Shown: piece by piece, positions 8,618 to 16,914 of the stretch
Layout of the letters: each line of letters starts with the position of its first letter
How positions within the stretch are numbered: position 1 is the first letter of the stretch
DNA from: Mucilaginibacter sp. KACC 22063
Lineage (GTDB): Bacteria > Bacteroidota > Bacteroidia > Sphingobacteriales > Sphingobacteriaceae
Assembly (NCBI RefSeq): GCF_028736115.1
Contig: NZ_CP117877.1
Location: 682,001 to 746,000 of the forward strand
Direction of reading: 5' to 3'
DNA length: 64,000 nt
Notes under the pieces: generated by a model
The model's input: the letters and a program-made list of their open reading frames with translations, nothing else
Databases searched by the model: none
What the model was told of the DNA's origin: nothing
Made by a program: the position numbers and the translations under genes

Positions 8618-8806
8618 ATGAAAAATCTTAAAAAGTTAGCGGCCTTATTCACTGCAAAAATCGACGAGAAGTCTTTAGACGTAATATCAAATAACGATAT
8701 GGCTCAAATCTATGGCGGGCGCCCTGAGCAGGTGATGAATACCCATGACTACTGGTGGTTTGAAGATATTGCCATGGCATCAAACATGAAAACTGTAGCA
8801 AGATAG
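8618..8806 (+). CDS. Small GG-leader-like peptide with a DYWW block
   Basis: 62 residues. The N-terminal half (MKNLKKLAALFTAKIDEKS, then NNDMAQIYGG) looks like a short leader ending in a double glycine; the rest (RPEQVMNTHDYWWFEDIAM and a basic tail) would be the core. It contains no Cys. The YWW block and the MA-x-(I/L) stretch before it are shared with the 50-residue peptide at 2563. It lies after the operon terminator, so it has its own transcript. No family is recognised; a precursor or signalling peptide is inferred from the leader shape and neighbours. Confidence 0.6.
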   Translation: MKNLKKLAALFTAKIDEKSLDVISNNDMAQIYGGRPEQVMNTHDYWWFEDIAMASNMKTVAR

Positions 8807-8983
8807 CCGTCAGTCTTGCTACAGTTCCAAACTATTTCTGCATCGTTAATTAGTAGAAATAATCTCTCTATTATTTTAAATACCCTCCCTTACTAACTGG
8901 CAGATTTTTTCTTTCAAAATCTGCATCTTCCTAAGTTTTAGGTTATTGTAAAAGCATGTTATTTAAGGTAACTTAACCGTGCT

Positions 8984-9385
8984 ATGAAAAAAATAACCTT
9001 AACCCTTTTTATCGCTATGCAACTGATAGCGATAAGTGCCTTACATGCCCAGGTAAAAATCAAACGCTATGCGCAGCTTAACTGGGGCTGGACTAAGAAT
9101 GCTATTATGTTTGGACAAAAAAAGATTTCAACTAATTCCCGGGATTCTTTACTATCGCCATTTAAAAGTGCTTCTCTAACAAAGAAAATGCTCACTCCAC
9201 CTAAATTTGAAAATTACGCTCAAGCATTAAATTACATGACTGACTTAGGCTGGAGGCTCGAAACTACAATTCCGGCAGGTGGTGATCAGGGTTTAGTTTC
9301 TTTATGCTTCATCTTTAGCCATGATTTTGACAGAGAGGACCTGACAGAGCTTGGGATAGATCCAAGCGGTGCTGATAATAAGTAA
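8984..9385 (+). CDS. Secreted protein of unknown function
   Basis: 133 residues with a clear Sec signal (MKKITLTLFIAMQLIAISALHAQ). The mature part is basic at first (VKIKRYAQLNWGW) and ends in a compact domain with NYMTDLGWRLETTIPAGG and CFIFSHDFD, which resembles small periplasmic domains in which a conserved Trp follows a Leu-Gly turn. No catalytic motif is visible. It is separated from the peptide gene by 177 bases and from the following SRPBCC gene by about 50 bases. Confidence 0.7.
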   Translation: MKKITLTLFIAMQLIAISALHAQVKIKRYAQLNWGWTKNAIMFGQKKISTNSRDSLLSPFKSASLTKKMLTPPKFENYAQALNYMTDLGWRLETTIPAGGDQGLVSLCFIFSHDFDREDLTELGIDPSGADNK

Positions 9386-9437
9386 GATTGAAGAGTTAAA
9401 ATCTGATTTCCTATATTTAGTTAATTATCAATTTTAT

Positions 9438-9866
9438 ATGAGTGATCAGCCAGTTGTAGTAGAAAGCCTGTTAAATGCACCTGTTGAAATTATTTGGAAG
9501 GCTTTAACAGACAATACGCAAATGAAGCAATGGTATTTCGATATTGCAGAATTTGAGCCGGTTATTGGTTTCGAGTTTGAATTTGCAGGCAAAGGTACCG
9601 AGGGTGAAAGTTATCTGCACAAATGCAAGGTCATAGAGGTTATCCCACAGCAAAAACTAAAGCACAGCTGGCGTTATGAAGGTTATGACGGCATTTCTTA
9701 TGTAACCTGGGAATTAACAGAACAAGGCAGCCAGACCAATGTTAAAATAACACATGAAGGTTTGGACACCTTTCCTCAGCAGCCACAATTTGCCAAAGCC
9801 AATTTTGAAGGGGGCTGGAACTATCTTGTAAATACAGCTTTAAAAAACTTTGTTGAGCAGCATTAA
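9438..9866 (+). CDS. SRPBCC / AHSA1-like ligand-binding domain protein
   Basis: 142 residues from the ATG at 9438. A frame extended to 9369 would overlap the preceding gene and add a non-conserved tail, so the inner start is chosen. The START/Bet v1-like pattern is complete: VVESLLNAPVEIIWKALTD at the N-terminus, MKQWYFD, EVIPQQKLKHSWRYEG in the centre, VTWELTEQG, then GGWNYLVNTALKNFVEQH as the long C-terminal helix. Members bind hydrophobic ligands or act as Hsp90 co-chaperone-like domains. The ligand is unknown. Confidence 0.85.
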   Translation: MSDQPVVVESLLNAPVEIIWKALTDNTQMKQWYFDIAEFEPVIGFEFEFAGKGTEGESYLHKCKVIEVIPQQKLKHSWRYEGYDGISYVTWELTEQGSQTNVKITHEGLDTFPQQPQFAKANFEGGWNYLVNTALKNFVEQH

Positions 9867-9870
9867 TCAT

Positions 9871-9981
9871 GATAAAATAAAACTTACCAGCATCACAGTT
9901 ACTGACCTGGAACATCCCTTGAAATTTTACCCAGGTGGCTGTGGCAACCTTATTCAGCTTTACCAGCATACTGCGCTTTAA
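9871..9981 (+). pseudogene. Remnant of a VOC / glyoxalase-family gene
   Basis: Just after the SRPBCC gene, one plus-strand frame reads LTSITVTDLEHPLKFY and then directly PGGCGNLIQLYQH before a stop at 9979-9981. These are the typical first strand-helix and last strand (DPDGNLIELYQ-like) of the vicinal-oxygen-chelate fold, with the roughly 80-90 residues between them missing. It is a gene collapsed by internal deletion, with no start codon in frame. Its 3' end overlaps the last codons of the convergent hydrolase gene. Confidence 0.6.
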
Positions 9982-10867
9982 TTTTTACAAGTGCTTTGTT
10001 AAGTAACTGGTTAAATTGCTTAGGCTGTTCTATCATAGGGAAATGCCCGGTTCGGTGTATACTCAATAATTCGTAAGGAATGCCTAAGGCCTTTAAACCC
10101 GAAATATCTGTAGGGGTAGCATCACTATTGATCAGGTAAAGTTTAAGGCCCAGTTTTTTCAAGGCAGCGGCTTGCACACTTTCATCAAAATCTTCCTGCT
10201 GTTCAAAAACAGCAATACCCGGTCGCGGATCGGTATGTACATAATCTATAATTACGCGCTGCTGACGGGCATAATCCATTACGCCGTAACCCATTTGCAA
10301 GGCAAACTGCCTGGCGCAATATTTAAAATCGGCTTTAAACTGGTGTATAGCTTTATCTACTTCTTTTTTCCCGGTGGTATCAAGTGCCTTGCCATAGCCT
10401 TTAAAATTGTCTACACCAACTAAACCAATCACCTGTTTTGATTTTAACGCTGCACCTGCAATAAAATCCTGTGAGAACGAATGGCCTATCAAAACTACAT
10501 TTCTTAAATGCAGCTGATTGATAGTAGCAACTATATCGCCTGAGAATGCATCAACTGTCCAATCATTCCTGTTTTTACCCGACTGGCCAAAACCGGGCAA
10601 GTCAATGGCAACTACTCTATACCTGCTCTTGAAATAATTAAGCTGGTTATTCCAATAAGTGCGGTTAATTCCCCAGCCGTGCACAAACAGTAAAGTTAAT
10701 GGGCCTTTTCCCTCGTCGGTATAAGCAATGTTTACGCCTTTGTGGCTGATCTTTGGGTGGGGCGGAGCCGGATTGATTACAGGGTAATGTTTAGTGCTAA
10801 AGTTCGAGGTGTCAATCGCAACACAAGGAATAAGCAGGCTGAACAAGCTGAAGAAAAATTGTGTCAT
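9950..10867 (-). CDS. Alpha/beta hydrolase, exported
   Basis: 305 residues. A hydrophobic N-terminus (MTQFFFSLFSLLIPCVA) suggests export. The fold is clear: LLFVHGWGINRTYW (oxyanion region), VVAIDLPGFGQSGK, the nucleophile elbow GHSFSQ with Ser130, and a C-terminal HRTGHFPMIEQP holding the catalytic His. The acid is probably the Asp in LINSDATPTD. Substrate unknown; esterase or haloperoxidase-like enzymes share this layout. The last codons overlap the VOC remnant on the other strand, so the C-terminus may have been altered by the deletion that produced it. Confidence 0.85.
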   Translation of the reverse strand: MTQFFFSLFSLLIPCVAIDTSNFSTKHYPVINPAPPHPKISHKGVNIAYTDEGKGPLTLLFVHGWGINRTYWNNQLNYFKSRYRVVAIDLPGFGQSGKNRNDWTVDAFSGDIVATINQLHLRNVVLIGHSFSQDFIAGAALKSKQVIGLVGVDNFKGYGKALDTTGKKEVDKAIHQFKADFKYCARQFALQMGYGVMDYARQQRVIIDYVHTDPRPGIAVFEQQEDFDESVQAAALKKLGLKLYLINSDATPTDISGLKALGIPYELLSIHRTGHFPMIEQPKQFNQLLNKALVKIKAQYAGKAE

Positions 10868-10960
10868 GAGTTAGATTTTAGATAAATCTACTCACCATTT
10901 TTTCTGACGAAAACTATTTAACAGTATTTAACCTTCAATTATTAATTAATGTTAAATGCT

Positions 10961-12079
10961 TTAAGCCTTTTGTATTTTCTCCCATTTGCCGGTATCAAGG
11001 CTACGATAAATCGCATCAATTACCAGCATGTCTTTTAAACCTTCTTCACCCGGAACACGCGTATGAGCACCTGTCATTACACAATGGGCGAAATCATCCA
11101 TTTGAGCAGCTTGCTGATTAATCTGCGGAAAATCCATCGGCCCGTTTGATGTTTTCCCTTGTATGCCGCCATAACCATAAGCCGGTTCAAGCTCAAATTT
11201 ACCTCGCTCAGCTTGTGCTTTTAAGTAGCCCCAGTCGTGATTATAACTTGATTTGCCTTTAGTTTTCAGTCCCCCCGGAAACTCTAATTCCCAGAAAACG
11301 GTTTCGTCCACATCTTTAAATAACTCGGGTTTGGTTTTCTCCTGAGTTGCCATTACCGAAATTGGTTCCATGCCAAGTGTATAACGTGTGCCTTGTATGG
11401 CATAAATACCCATATCCATTAACCCGCCGCCGCCAGCAAGGGCTTTGTTTAATCTCCAGGCATTAGGATCACCGCCGTAGGTGAAACCATTGGCATTGTC
11501 TATGCCTGTTACTTTTCTGAAAACCTGTTTCTGTCCTAATCGCATTACTTCCATGTTATGCGGCTCAAAGTGTAAACGGTAACCGATAGATAGCATCCGG
11601 TTGGCTTTTTTGCAGGCAGCTATCATTTCGCGGCAATCGGCAGCGTTAAGCGCCATTGGCTTTTCGCAAATTACATGCTTGCCAGCTTTTGCTGCACGTA
11701 TGGTATATTCTTTATGTAAGGCAACAGGCAACACCACGTATACAATATCTATATCCGGGTTATTGGCAATGTGATCAAAAGTCTGGTAATTGTAAATGTT
11801 TTTCTGAGGGATATTATATTTCTGAGCCCACTCCGTTGCTTTGGCGGGTGTACCGGTAACAATACCAGCCAGGTAGCAATTTTTTGTTTGTTGCAAGGCC
11901 GGCGCTAATTGTCCTATGCTGTAGCCTCCGAGACCTACAAGCGCTATTCCAAGCCTTTTGCCTGGCTGCCCAATGCACGATGCCATTGCAGACACGGTTG
12001 AACCGAGCGCCAATGCGCCGGCACCTGCCATACTTAAACCAATAAAATTACGGCGCGAAAGTTTCGGAGATGTTTTCAT
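10961..12079 (-). CDS. Tat-exported Gfo/Idh/MocA oxidoreductase
   Basis: 372 residues. The N-terminus has a twin-arginine signal (LSRRNFIGLSMAGAGALALG), so a folded, NAD(P)-loaded enzyme would be exported to the periplasm. The Rossmann domain starts at IALVGLGGYSIGQLAPAL; the family motif AGKHVICEKPMALN holds the catalytic-region Lys. The C-terminal half (GGGGLMDMGIYAIQGTRY) is the substrate-binding alpha/beta domain of the glucose-fructose-oxidoreductase group. A sugar or sugar-acid substrate is likely; which one cannot be told. Confidence 0.88.
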   Translation of the reverse strand: MKTSPKLSRRNFIGLSMAGAGALALGSTVSAMASCIGQPGKRLGIALVGLGGYSIGQLAPALQQTKNCYLAGIVTGTPAKATEWAQKYNIPQKNIYNYQTFDHIANNPDIDIVYVVLPVALHKEYTIRAAKAGKHVICEKPMALNAADCREMIAACKKANRMLSIGYRLHFEPHNMEVMRLGQKQVFRKVTGIDNANGFTYGGDPNAWRLNKALAGGGGLMDMGIYAIQGTRYTLGMEPISVMATQEKTKPELFKDVDETVFWELEFPGGLKTKGKSSYNHDWGYLKAQAERGKFELEPAYGYGGIQGKTSNGPMDFPQINQQAAQMDDFAHCVMTGAHTRVPGEEGLKDMLVIDAIYRSLDTGKWEKIQKA

Positions 12080-12372
12080 AAACGAATGGGTTTATAAATT
12101 ATTAAGAAAAAAATCAACTGATGGTTTTAAAAAAAAATATTTCAGCAAAGCGTAACTTAATACAACAAACGCACGTAAAAAAGCATTAACCAATTATAAA
12201 CTTAAGTTAAAAAGCTGCTAAGCTTTTTACAGAGACGTACTATTTCAACCTGAGCACAACCATCACAATACTAACTAACTATTGAAGGCCAACCTAACCA
12301 GCTGGTCTTTTTTATGCCTTTTTTAACCGGATATTTTAATTCATTTTTACAGTTTATATCTGTTTATAGTTA

Positions 12373-12834
12373 ATGTATTCTAAAGACGAGGCATCACAAA
12401 TAAAGCAAGCATTCTGGACGGCCTTCGGGCAATATATATCCCCGCAATTATCTGCTGAAGGTTTAAAGGTTAACTGGGTAAACTACAAAACCGGCATCAA
12501 GCATTTGTATTTCAGGATGCAGGCAGAAAAACGTAATGCGAGTATCAGTATTGAGATCGCGCATCCGGATACTGGCATACAGGAATTATTTTTTGAGCAG
12601 TTCTTAGAACTGAAAAATGTATTGCACGGCTACCTGGACGAAGAATGGGAATGGCATTTACATACTACTGATGAGTATGGCAAAACCATTAGCCGTATAT
12701 ATAAAGAGACTTCGCCGGTAAATGTATTTAATAAAGCCGACTGGCCGGAGATCATCTCTTTTTTAAAGCCGCGTATTATTGCGCTCGATGAATTTTGGAG
12801 CGATGCCAGGTACAGTTTTGACGCGCTTAAATAG
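12373..12834 (+). CDS. DUF4268-type protein
   Basis: 153 residues, soluble. Features typical of DUF4268 are present: KQAFWTAFGQYISP near the N-terminus, VNWVNYKTGIKHLYFRM, then IEIAHPD, FFEQFLELK and a C-terminal WPEIISFLKPRIIALDEFW. These short proteins resemble the C-terminal domain of some nuclease-like proteins, but no nuclease site is visible here. It lies directly before the desaturase gene. Confidence 0.8.
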   Translation: MYSKDEASQIKQAFWTAFGQYISPQLSAEGLKVNWVNYKTGIKHLYFRMQAEKRNASISIEIAHPDTGIQELFFEQFLELKNVLHGYLDEEWEWHLHTTDEYGKTISRIYKETSPVNVFNKADWPEIISFLKPRIIALDEFWSDARYSFDALK

Positions 12835-12960
12835 TTGTTTGGCGTAGATTTAATTAATCAGAAAGAAAGTTTTGTTACTCGATTTGAAAATAAATCCCTT
12901 GCAAATGCCGTTTTATATGTAACTTTTGGGCAGATTAAGAGGACAAACGAATTTAAACTA

Positions 12961-13956
12961 ATGACGAAACGAACAAGCTTTAACTGGTCGGACGAGTGTG
13001 AGCCGCATAAACTGCGTACCAAAGCCATTATAAAAGAACACCCGGAAATACGACAATTAATAGGTCGTAACCCATACACTTTTCTGGTTATATTACTATG
13101 CGTAGGGGTACAAATAGCCTTAGCTTATTTTTTAAAAGATGTAGCCTGGTGGTGGAGCATTATAGCTGCTTATGCTATCGGTGCTTTTGCCTGCCATACC
13201 CTTTATGTATGTATACACGAGTGTTCGCATAATCTGGTATTTAAAAACCGTACTTTAAATACGTTAAGTAGTATGGTGGCTAATTTGCCGATGATATTTC
13301 CATCTGCGGTATCATTTACCAAATATCACATGAAACACCATGCTTACCAGGGTGTGGAAGAGTTAGATGCTGATATGCCTTTCCGTTGGGAAGCCAAGCT
13401 GATAGACAATTCTACCTTCGGTAAAGCAGTTTGGTTATTATTTTACCCACTTTTTCAATCATTGCGCCCTGCACGTTTAAAAGAAATTCAATTATTTGAT
13501 GCCTGGACGGTAGCTAACCTTTTAGTGCAGATCGTTTTCACCGCAGGTATTATTTACTTATTTGGTGCTAAAGCTTTGATTTATTTAGTAGCCAGTTTGT
13601 TCTTCTCTGTGGGCTTACACCCGCTTGGGGCTCGCTGGGTGCAGGAGCACTTTTTAACTCACGGCGACCATCAGGAAACCAAAAGCTATTATGGCCGCTT
13701 GAATGTGCCTAACCTTAACGTAGGTTACCACAATGAGCACCATGATTTTCCGTCAGTGCCCTGGAATAACCTGCCAAAGCTTAACAAAATAGCTAACAAG
13801 CATTACGAGGTATTGGGCTACCATACCTCATATACTAAGTTGTTATTGCAGTTTTTATTTAACCGCGACCTTTCGGTTTACTCGCGTACCGCACGTTCTA
13901 ACCGTGGCAAAAAGGTAAACGTTACCGAAATTAAAACACTGGTTGTAGAAGCATAA
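12961..13956 (+). CDS. DES1-like sphingolipid delta-4 desaturase
   Basis: 331 residues from the ATG at 12961; an upstream TTG at 12835 would add 42 unrelated residues. The N-terminus matches the lipid-desaturase domain of eukaryotic DES1 (FNWSDECEPHKLRTKAII, HPEIRQLIGRNP). The three histidine boxes are HECSH (86-90), HMKHHAYQGVEELDADMP (from 123) and GYHNEHHDFPSVPW (from 256), the last two almost as in DES1. Four or so membrane helices lie between. Bacteroidota make sphinganine-based lipids; this enzyme would put a 4,5 double bond in the long-chain base, or act on another acyl chain. Confidence 0.82.
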   Translation: MTKRTSFNWSDECEPHKLRTKAIIKEHPEIRQLIGRNPYTFLVILLCVGVQIALAYFLKDVAWWWSIIAAYAIGAFACHTLYVCIHECSHNLVFKNRTLNTLSSMVANLPMIFPSAVSFTKYHMKHHAYQGVEELDADMPFRWEAKLIDNSTFGKAVWLLFYPLFQSLRPARLKEIQLFDAWTVANLLVQIVFTAGIIYLFGAKALIYLVASLFFSVGLHPLGARWVQEHFLTHGDHQETKSYYGRLNVPNLNVGYHNEHHDFPSVPWNNLPKLNKIANKHYEVLGYHTSYTKLLLQFLFNRDLSVYSRTARSNRGKKVNVTEIKTLVVEA

Positions 13957-13977
13957 GCAACAATACAGATATTAAAC

Positions 13978-14011
13978 AAAAATGGGCAGGATGATCATCC
14001 TGCCCATTTTT
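13978..14011. terminator. Bidirectional terminator between desaturase and ferritin-like gene
   Basis: A perfect long palindrome whose left arm is AAAATGGGCAGGATG, flanked by A and T runs, between convergent genes. Works in both directions. Confidence 0.9.
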
Positions 14012-14032
14012 GTTGATGCGCATTTCGATGTA

Positions 14033-14350
14033 TTAATCTTCTGCGGCTTCTTCGCCTTTGGTGCCTAATTCCACAATGTCACCTTCTTTAAACAGGATTT
14101 CTTTCAGCGTTGTGCGCCAAACTTCCTTTTTTCGTAATAAAAATTCAAGGTCCATGCCGAAGTGTTTAAACTCTTCCTGCTGGGCATTTTGCATAATGGC
14201 TTTTGCATCCTTGTCTTTCTCTACAGCAATGCGCTGTTCGTACCAGTTAATAGCTTCTGCTTCTTCACAAAGTGAAACTATCATACGGGCAAAGGTGCGG
14301 GTTTCGTCAGATAATTCTTCCGGCGGTTCGTGATATTGATCAAATGACAT
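14033..14350 (-). CDS. Encapsulated-ferritin-like protein (EncFtn)
   Basis: 105 residues, strongly like the small two-helix ferritins that pair up to form a ferroxidase site inside encapsulin shells: MSFDQYHEPPEELSDET, then EEAEAINWYEQR (Glu30, Glu32, Trp36, Tyr37) and EEFKHFGMDLEFLLRKK (Glu60, His63), matching the metal ligands Glu32, Glu62 and His65 of Rhodospirillum EncFtn. The C-terminus (GTKGEEAAED) lacks an obvious encapsulin-docking peptide, and no shell gene is in the window. Role: Fe(II) oxidation, possibly with a shell encoded elsewhere. Confidence 0.85.
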   Translation of the reverse strand: MSFDQYHEPPEELSDETRTFARMIVSLCEEAEAINWYEQRIAVEKDKDAKAIMQNAQQEEFKHFGMDLEFLLRKKEVWRTTLKEILFKEGDIVELGTKGEEAAED

Positions 14351-14398
14351 GATAATATGTTTTAACAGGTAAATGCGATTATTAGGCTTATGCCATTA

Positions 14399-14896
14399 TT
14401 ACTTTTTAACTTTTGTGCTGGCTTTGTATTCCAACGTATATCCGGCAGATAAATCCGTTTGTTCACGGCCGGTTTTGGCATTTAACTTAAGCGGCTTTTG
14501 CGCAAGCTGATCATTATCCAGTTTAAATTTAAGGTTTAGGGTGTCTTTCATACCTTCCTGCATAAAAGTCCATACGGCATTGATAGTATCGCCTTTAAAT
14601 GTGCCGTCAAGTGTGCCTTTACGGCTGTCTTTCTGGTAGGGCAGCCAGTTCATTACACCGGTTACTTTATTGCCTTTTACTACCAGCTCAATACTGGTGG
14701 TATCCTGGTTGGCTTTACCCTCAGTGCGCAAAAAACAAAGAGAAGATATCGTTGGAGTATGGTTAGTGGTTGCTGTGGCTGATGATTTAGCCAGGGTATC
14801 TCCGGCAACTACAGTATCCTTTCCCGACGTTTTATTTGATGGGGATGAACATGCTGCAAATAACAATGCAGCAAGGCAAACGGCATGTATTTTCAT
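14399..14896 (-). CDS. Predicted lipoprotein
   Basis: 165 residues. Signal with lipobox (MKIHAVCLAALLFAAC), then a Ser/Thr-rich linker and a small beta-rich domain (TSIELVVKGNKVTGVMNW, KGTLDGTFKGDTINAVWTF). The domain looks like a one-barrel lipid-anchored fold; no family is recognised. It sits between the ferritin-like gene and the ROK kinase gene in the same orientation. Confidence 0.8.
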   Translation of the reverse strand: MKIHAVCLAALLFAACSSPSNKTSGKDTVVAGDTLAKSSATATTNHTPTISSLCFLRTEGKANQDTTSIELVVKGNKVTGVMNWLPYQKDSRKGTLDGTFKGDTINAVWTFMQEGMKDTLNLKFKLDNDQLAQKPLKLNAKTGREQTDLSAGYTLEYKASTKVKK

Positions 14897-14930
14897 GTAT
14901 GTATTACAGCCGTTTACCTAAAAAGTTTCT

Positions 14931-15905
14931 TTAATCAGGCTGCTCGTCTGTTTTAAGGTTCCAAACCATAGAGCTGGCACCTAAAATCGCAGCGTCTGAT
15001 GCTTTAAGCTGGCTGAACATCAGTTTCACCTGCCCTTTAAAGGCCGTAAGCAAATGTTCTTCCATTGATTTTTTTGCTGGCTCTAAAATCAATTCGCCCG
15101 CCTTTGTAACACCGCCAAACAATATGATAGCTTCGGGTGCCGAAAACAAGACAAAATTGGCTAAAGCTTCACCCAAAAGTTCGCCGGTAAACTGATATAC
15201 CTTTTTAGCAACAGCATCGCCTTTTTCAGCACATTCATCAACCACTTTTGAGGTGATCTCGGCAGCAGAATAACGTTTAAGTAAGGTTGGCTCTTCAGAT
15301 TGCTGCGCCATTTCGCGGGCGGTGATGGCGATACCTGTAGCTGAGCAGTAAGATTCAACTGTGCCTTTTAAGCCGGTAGACCAATGCTGGCGGCCATTAG
15401 GCCGGATTACCGTATGCCCTAACTCGCCGGCGTTACCTTTATGCCCGTACAACAATTGCCCGTTTACTACAATACCGCTACCAACACCGGTACCAAGCGT
15501 AATCATGATAAAATCTTTCATGTTGCGGGCAGCTCCGAAATGCAATTCGCCAAGTGCAGCAGCCTTCGCGTCATTATTTAATATGCAGGGAAGCTCAAAT
15601 TTTTTAGACACGAGGTCGGCAATAGGTACAATGCCTTTCCAGTGTAGATTTGGTGCATGTTCGATACAGCCGTTAAAATGGTTGCCATTAGGTGCGCCAA
15701 TACCAATACCTTTTATATTTTCTTTTCCGGCTTTGGCTATTAAAGGCTGCAGTTGCTTATAAATGCCTTCAACAAATGAATTTATGGTAGGGAAAGAGGT
15801 GGTTTTTACTTCACCCTCATCTAAAACTTTTCCTTGCTGGTCAACTATACCAAATTTGGTATTAGTGCCGCCAATATCAATGCCTATAGCGAAAGCCTGG
15901 TTCAT
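14931..15905 (-). CDS. ROK-family sugar kinase (glucokinase-like)
   Basis: 324 residues starting at MNQAFAIGIDIGG (ATG at 15905, chosen over the upstream ATG at 15923). ATP-binding motifs: GIDIGGTNTKFGIVD and MITLGTGVGSGIVV; sugar-binding residues in NNDAKAAALGE and GELGHTVI. The usual ROK zinc motif (G-x-C-x-CG-x-x-GC-x-E) is altered to GRQHWSTGLKGTVESYCS, so the three zinc Cys are absent. Likely phosphorylates glucose or a similar hexose in the cytoplasm. Confidence 0.87.
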   Translation of the reverse strand: MNQAFAIGIDIGGTNTKFGIVDQQGKVLDEGEVKTTSFPTINSFVEGIYKQLQPLIAKAGKENIKGIGIGAPNGNHFNGCIEHAPNLHWKGIVPIADLVSKKFELPCILNNDAKAAALGELHFGAARNMKDFIMITLGTGVGSGIVVNGQLLYGHKGNAGELGHTVIRPNGRQHWSTGLKGTVESYCSATGIAITAREMAQQSEEPTLLKRYSAAEITSKVVDECAEKGDAVAKKVYQFTGELLGEALANFVLFSAPEAIILFGGVTKAGELILEPAKKSMEEHLLTAFKGQVKLMFSQLKASDAAILGASSMVWNLKTDEQPD

Positions 15906-16171
15906 AATTGTAAATAAATGCAAAGCAATAAAGTAAATTGTTATGGTAATTGTGTTACCGTATAATCAAAATTACATTCTGCTGTTGTGGTTATAAGCGG
16001 TTTAATTAACTGTTAATATAAGCTTTCTGCACAGATAAAAAAACAATCACCTTACTTAAAACGATTTGAGCAATAAATTTGTTATAAATCCGCTTAGAGA
16101 CCAGAAACTAAACAAACGGGGCGTAACCGAAAAGCCATACGAGTAGGGATAATTAAACCTTATGAAAACAT

Positions 16172-16552
16172 ATGAACTGGTATTTAGATGTAATGCGTAA
16201 ATACGCACAGTTTAGTGGCCGAGCGCGCCGTAAAGAGTATTGGATGTTTATCCTTTTTCAAGTGATTATTTTCATTGTTCTTGGTATCATTTCGAGATTA
16301 ATTGGAACCTTGATTATTTATTGGTTATACTATCTGGCATCAATAATTCCGACCCTTGCAGTTGGAGTAAGACGCATGCATGATACCGGCCGCAGCGGTT
16401 GGTTTATCATTGTACCTATTGTAAACCTTGTATTTGCACTTACACCGGGAACTGTAGGCCCTAATGAATATGGACCTGACCCTAAAAACGACAGTGTTTT
16501 TGGAGCAAATGATTATCAGCGCCCAATTGACCCGCAAGTACCACAGTTATAA
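16172..16552 (+). CDS. DUF805 membrane protein
   Basis: 126 residues with the DUF805 hallmark FSGRARRKEYWMF near residue 15, membrane helices at ~25-45 and ~48-65, the conserved VGVRRMHDTGRSGWF and a short hydrophilic tail with YGPDPKND. Inner membrane; function unknown. The next gene also encodes a small membrane protein and follows after 37 bases. Confidence 0.92.
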   Translation: MNWYLDVMRKYAQFSGRARRKEYWMFILFQVIIFIVLGIISRLIGTLIIYWLYYLASIIPTLAVGVRRMHDTGRSGWFIIVPIVNLVFALTPGTVGPNEYGPDPKNDSVFGANDYQRPIDPQVPQL

Positions 16553-16589
16553 ATAATAGTGAATTGGTATATTGAGATTTTAAAACGAT

Positions 16590-16910
16590 ATGCCTATTTT
16601 ATCAATAAACACATATTACTCACAAGGGATCAAGTGGATACAGAATCATTTGATCCCTTGTCCTTTTAAAAGACTCACAGGTATTGATTGCCCTTTTTGT
16701 GGCTTGCAACGTTCAATCATTGCATTATTAAACGGCAATTTCACGCAAAGCTTTAAACTATATCCGGCTCTTTTATTATTGGTAATAGCTGTGTTTTATA
16801 GTGCAGCAGGTACCCGTTTAAATGTTAATAACAGAATTGTAGGGAAGGCAATATATACGGCCACCTTTGCTGTTATAATTATTTCCTATATAAACAAACT
16901 AATGATATAG
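16590..16910 (+). CDS. DUF2752 membrane protein
   Basis: 106 residues with the DUF2752 signature CPFKRLTGIDCPFCGLQRS at about residues 24-42, holding three Cys, followed by two membrane helices (~58-75 and ~85-102). Function unknown. Ends 4 bases before the stop of the convergent RDD gene. Confidence 0.9.
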   Translation: MPILSINTYYSQGIKWIQNHLIPCPFKRLTGIDCPFCGLQRSIIALLNGNFTQSFKLYPALLLLVIAVFYSAAGTRLNVNNRIVGKAIYTATFAVIIISYINKLMI

Positions 16911-16914
16911 ATAC

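Noticed and set aside
12294..12318. Possible terminator AAGGCCA...TGGTCTTTTTT
   Set aside because: Short stem with a wobble pair and no upstream plus-strand gene that needs it.
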